Origin: G039029935 sp039029935
GTDB lineage: Bacteria > Chloroflexota > Anaerolineae > Caldilineales > Caldilineaceae
DNA: 16,093 nt
Assembly (NCBI GenBank): GCA_039029935.1
Contig: JBCCFC010000132.1
Span: forward strand, 1 to 16,093
Direction of reading: 5' to 3'
Positions 14,133 to 16,093 of the stretch are shown here, one piece after another. The notes under the pieces are model-generated. The model saw nothing but the letters and a program-made list of their open reading frames with translations, was not told the DNA's origin and searched no databases. Every line of letters begins with the position of its first letter. Positions within the stretch are counted from its first letter, which is position 1. A program made the translations under genes and the position numbers.

Positions 14133-14161
14133 TTGACAATGACTATTGTCTATGCTATTCT
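14133..14161 (+). promoter_or_regulatory. Extended -10 sigma-70-type promoter for the AAA-nuclease gene
   Basis: A perfect TTGACA (14133-14138), a 17-nt spacer and TATTCT (14156-14161) are preceded by the extended -10 TGC at 14153-14155. Transcription should start near 14168, giving a leader of about 69 nt. That leader contains TTGCTC (14179-14184) and GAGCAA (14205-14210), a possible 6-bp stem, and ends with AAGGAGG. A near copy of this promoter lies at 16047-16075. Confidence 0.75.
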
Positions 14162-14236
14162 CGCGTAAAGGTGTGCAATTGCTCAATAAGCTGCATAAAG
14201 TGAGGAGCAAATCGCCAGAGTGAATAAGGAGGATGC

Positions 14237-15793
14237 ATGCGAGAATTCAATATATTTGGGCCTGTTTACCCAGAATATCATTATCATGTAAATCGCGTTG
14301 AGTCGAAGGCGATTATGCGTGAAAAAGTCGAAAGGGGTCGTTATTTTACGTTGAATGCAGGGCGACAAACAGGCAAGACCACACTCTTTCGTGAGATAGT
14401 CGAGGAGTTAGAAGCGACGGGTAACTACGTCGGCATTCGGCTTAACTTTGAGATACTCACAAATCTAACACGAGAGCGCACTTATGAGGTGTTGGGATAT
14501 GAGCTAAACGACTGGCGAAAAGACTTTTGGCCGTCTGCACCAGAGCCTAGTACCATGCAGGATCAGCATCATTTCATTCAGTGGCTCAAAAACGTTAGCA
14601 GGGTGATTGACAAACGGGTTGTTCTGATTATTGATGAATTTGAAGCTGTTCCAATAGAGATAACAGCAGGTCTGCTCAGTCAATTTCGAGGAATGTATCT
14701 ACAGCGTCTTGAACCTGGCAGCGATAGTGTCTACTCGATTATTTTGGTCGGCGTTCGCAGTGTTGCACATCTCCTTGGTGGCTCGCAGTCGCCATTCAAC
14801 ATTGCCGATCAATATACTGTTCCCTACTTTTCCAAAGAGGAAGTCATTGACCTGCTCAGTCAGCACACGGAGGCAACAGGGCAACCTTTTGAGGGAATTG
14901 TCTTTGACAGTGTTTTTGCACAAAGTGAGGGGCAACCATTCCTTGTTAATCGTCTTGGGCAGCTATTAACCGAAACGTATGCAACCGACCGCAGTCAGCC
15001 GATTACAAAAAAACACTTTGATCAGGCCCTAAACAAACTGATTAATGAAAATAATACAAACTTCTATTCAATTCGATCCAAGGCCAAACTTCACAAAGAT
15101 TTGCTACTTGATGCACTCTTTCGGAGCAGAAAGTATTATGATTATCAAGATGAAGTCATGCAAGAATTCTTGATGTATGGCATTATGCGCTTGATTCCCG
15201 ATGAATATGGTTCGGAGTATGCCCGTATTGCCAATCCAATTTATCAAAAACTGCTGGTCAAGACCTTTGCGCCATCTCACAGCCTTATCCGGCAAGTGCC
15301 GATCACAGAGTTGCAGGTGTATCATCGCTTTATGGTCGAAGATATCCTCGACACTGATTCGCTCATGGATAGTTTCAAAGATTTCATGGAGGAGCATGGT
15401 GTTCGTCTGCTAAAAAGTGAGGCAACCCATAATCCGTTAGAGATTAGCGGACAGTATATGCTGCTCAGTTATCTGACGGCTGTATTGAGCAGCATTGATG
15501 GCTATGCAACTGTTGAGTCTCTCTCTGTGGCTGGCGAGATGGATATTGTGGGCTTTCATCGGGGACAACGATTTATCATCGAAACCAAAATATGGTATGG
15601 CAAAGCAAAATATGAACAGGGGCTGACGCAGCTATCAAACTATCTCCGTGCGGCGGGTCTACAGAAGGGGTATATGGTCATCTTCGATCATAAGAAAGAC
15701 AACAATGTTCTTCTTCAAGAAAATGCCGATGTCTTTGAGCTAACCCTTGATGACAAGACGATGCGTGTTTATCTAATCGGCGTCACCATTTAA
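14237..15793 (+). CDS. AAA-type ATPase with C-terminal PD-(D/E)XK nuclease domain
   Basis: A 518-residue protein with a P-loop ATPase core: Walker A GRQTGKTT (42-49) and Walker B VVLIIDEFE (128-136, D133-E134). A probable sensor strand, YSIILVGVRSVAHLLGG, and a helical lid follow to about 280. The middle is helical. Near the C-terminus, GEMDIVG (D436) then 12 residues then E449-T-K451 (IIETKIW), with a helix YEQGLTQLSNYL, match the PD-(D/E)XK nuclease fold. The acid and ExK residues are intact, so nuclease activity is plausible. The layout resembles AAA-like ATPases (AAA-ATPase_like/AAA_35 type) fused to PDDEXK_9-type domains, which are abundant in Chloroflexota and Bacteroidota and functionally uncharacterised. 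AAGGAGG lies 4 nt before the ATG, slightly close. It is expressed alone from its own promoter. A defence or mobile-element role is possible but unproven. Confidence 0.88.
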   Translation: MREFNIFGPVYPEYHYHVNRVESKAIMREKVERGRYFTLNAGRQTGKTTLFREIVEELEATGNYVGIRLNFEILTNLTRERTYEVLGYELNDWRKDFWPSAPEPSTMQDQHHFIQWLKNVSRVIDKRVVLIIDEFEAVPIEITAGLLSQFRGMYLQRLEPGSDSVYSIILVGVRSVAHLLGGSQSPFNIADQYTVPYFSKEEVIDLLSQHTEATGQPFEGIVFDSVFAQSEGQPFLVNRLGQLLTETYATDRSQPITKKHFDQALNKLINENNTNFYSIRSKAKLHKDLLLDALFRSRKYYDYQDEVMQEFLMYGIMRLIPDEYGSEYARIANPIYQKLLVKTFAPSHSLIRQVPITELQVYHRFMVEDILDTDSLMDSFKDFMEEHGVRLLKSEATHNPLEISGQYMLLSYLTAVLSSIDGYATVESLSVAGEMDIVGFHRGQRFIIETKIWYGKAKYEQGLTQLSNYLRAAGLQKGYMVIFDHKKDNNVLLQENADVFELTLDDKTMRVYLIGVTI

Positions 15794-16046
15794 GTCCATT
15801 GGTCACAAGTTATGGTCAGGGAGGGGTGTCAAATCGGGGAAGCTTTTTGGAGGAAGAGCGTCGAGAGCGTTTGATGATACCGAAACGGTTGGCATGTTGG
15901 GCAAGGTAAACAGCAGGTTGAATAAATGACTTGGGCGACCGCGAGGGTCGGGAATCCTTTGGGTGCCTACGATGACTATTCAAGGTATTGCTGACTATTA
16001 CATAAATTGGGCTAATGTAACCCTAAGATGAATTTTAAAACCAATT
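15794..16046. other. Intergenic stretch without a convincing gene
   Basis: About 250 nt follow the AAA-nuclease stop. It holds a short stem CGACC-gcgag-GGTCG near 15936-15950, two copies of TGACTATT about 19 nt apart (near 15973 and 15992), and a 56-codon minus-strand frame listed separately. No T-rich intrinsic terminator is clear. The stretch ends at the promoter copy starting at 16047. Confidence 0.6.
15816..15983 (-). pseudogene. Possible gene remnant, very basic C-terminal fragment
   Basis: A 56-codon minus-strand frame has only a TTG as possible start and no ribosome site. Its translation is strongly basic and reads like natural protein (SFIQPAVYLAQHANRFGII, then several Arg/Ser/Lys and KKLPRFDTPP at the end). 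It may be the tail of a decayed gene such as a transposase, or chance. I cannot assign a family. Confidence 0.2.
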
Positions 16047-16075
16047 TTGACAAAGGATATCGTCTATGCTATGCT
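16047..16075 (+). promoter_or_regulatory. Second, near-identical extended -10 promoter at the right edge
   Basis: TTGACA (16047-16052), a 17-nt spacer and TATGCT (16070-16075) with TGC directly before it. From its first base it matches the promoter at 14133 at 27 of 33 positions, including most of the second half of the spacer. It points rightward to a gene beyond the window, with transcription expected to begin near 16082. Confidence 0.7.
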
Positions 16076-16093
16076 CCCGTCACAATGTACAAA

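Overview
The window looks like a chromosomal segment from a Chloroflexota bacterium, probably an Anaerolineae-type lineage. This is an inference. It rests on a secreted protein with a long Thr/Pro 'TPTATP'-style linker, an F420-dependent luciferase-like oxidoreductase, a hydrazine-synthase-alpha-like propeller protein with one haem site, a DUF5678-like domain next to a retropepsin, short 'LPVV/LPII' segments near the ends of secreted proteins, and intergenic palindromic or tandem repeats. Most genes have clear AAGGAGG-type ribosome binding sites, and these correct several gene starts. No rRNA, tRNA, CRISPR array or complete insertion sequence was seen.

Layout. (1) 1-2272, minus strand: an LLM-class F420 oxidoreductase, then a compound tandem-repeat block at 1100-1215, a small basic-tailed hypothetical protein, and a zinc-ribbon plus DUF2007-like protein that runs off the left edge. 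(2) 2273-8551: a shared upstream region, then a 1197-residue secreted protein on the plus strand with 20 uninterrupted 23-residue leucine-rich repeats, an FnIII domain, a PPC-like domain and a caspase/C13-like domain whose catalytic Cys position is Asn. It converges, 8 bp apart, on a large secreted minus-strand protein of the hydrazine-synthase-alpha-like type. (3) 8776-11071, minus strand: an apparent operon of NAD-dependent epimerase, NUDIX hydrolase (TAATG overlap) and a Tat/lipobox CAP-domain protein. A doublet of 19-bp hairpins lies between the last two. (4) 11271-12729, minus strand: a tight cassette of histidine phosphatase, a RelB/DinJ-like plus DUF5678-like fusion, and a retropepsin-like aspartic protease. 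Divergent from it is a class C beta-lactamase-family serine hydrolase (12766-14061). (5) 14133-16093: a strong extended -10 promoter drives an AAA-type ATPase fused to a PD-(D/E)XK nuclease domain. After about 250 nt with no convincing gene, a near-copy of the same promoter sits at the right edge, pointing at a gene outside the window.

The most unusual points are these. The repeat block can fold into a long stem only as minus-strand RNA, because it uses G·U pairs. The antitoxin-like/retropepsin pair has no recognisable toxin. The giant LRR protein carries an apparently inactivated caspase-like domain. The AAA-nuclease promoter is duplicated.
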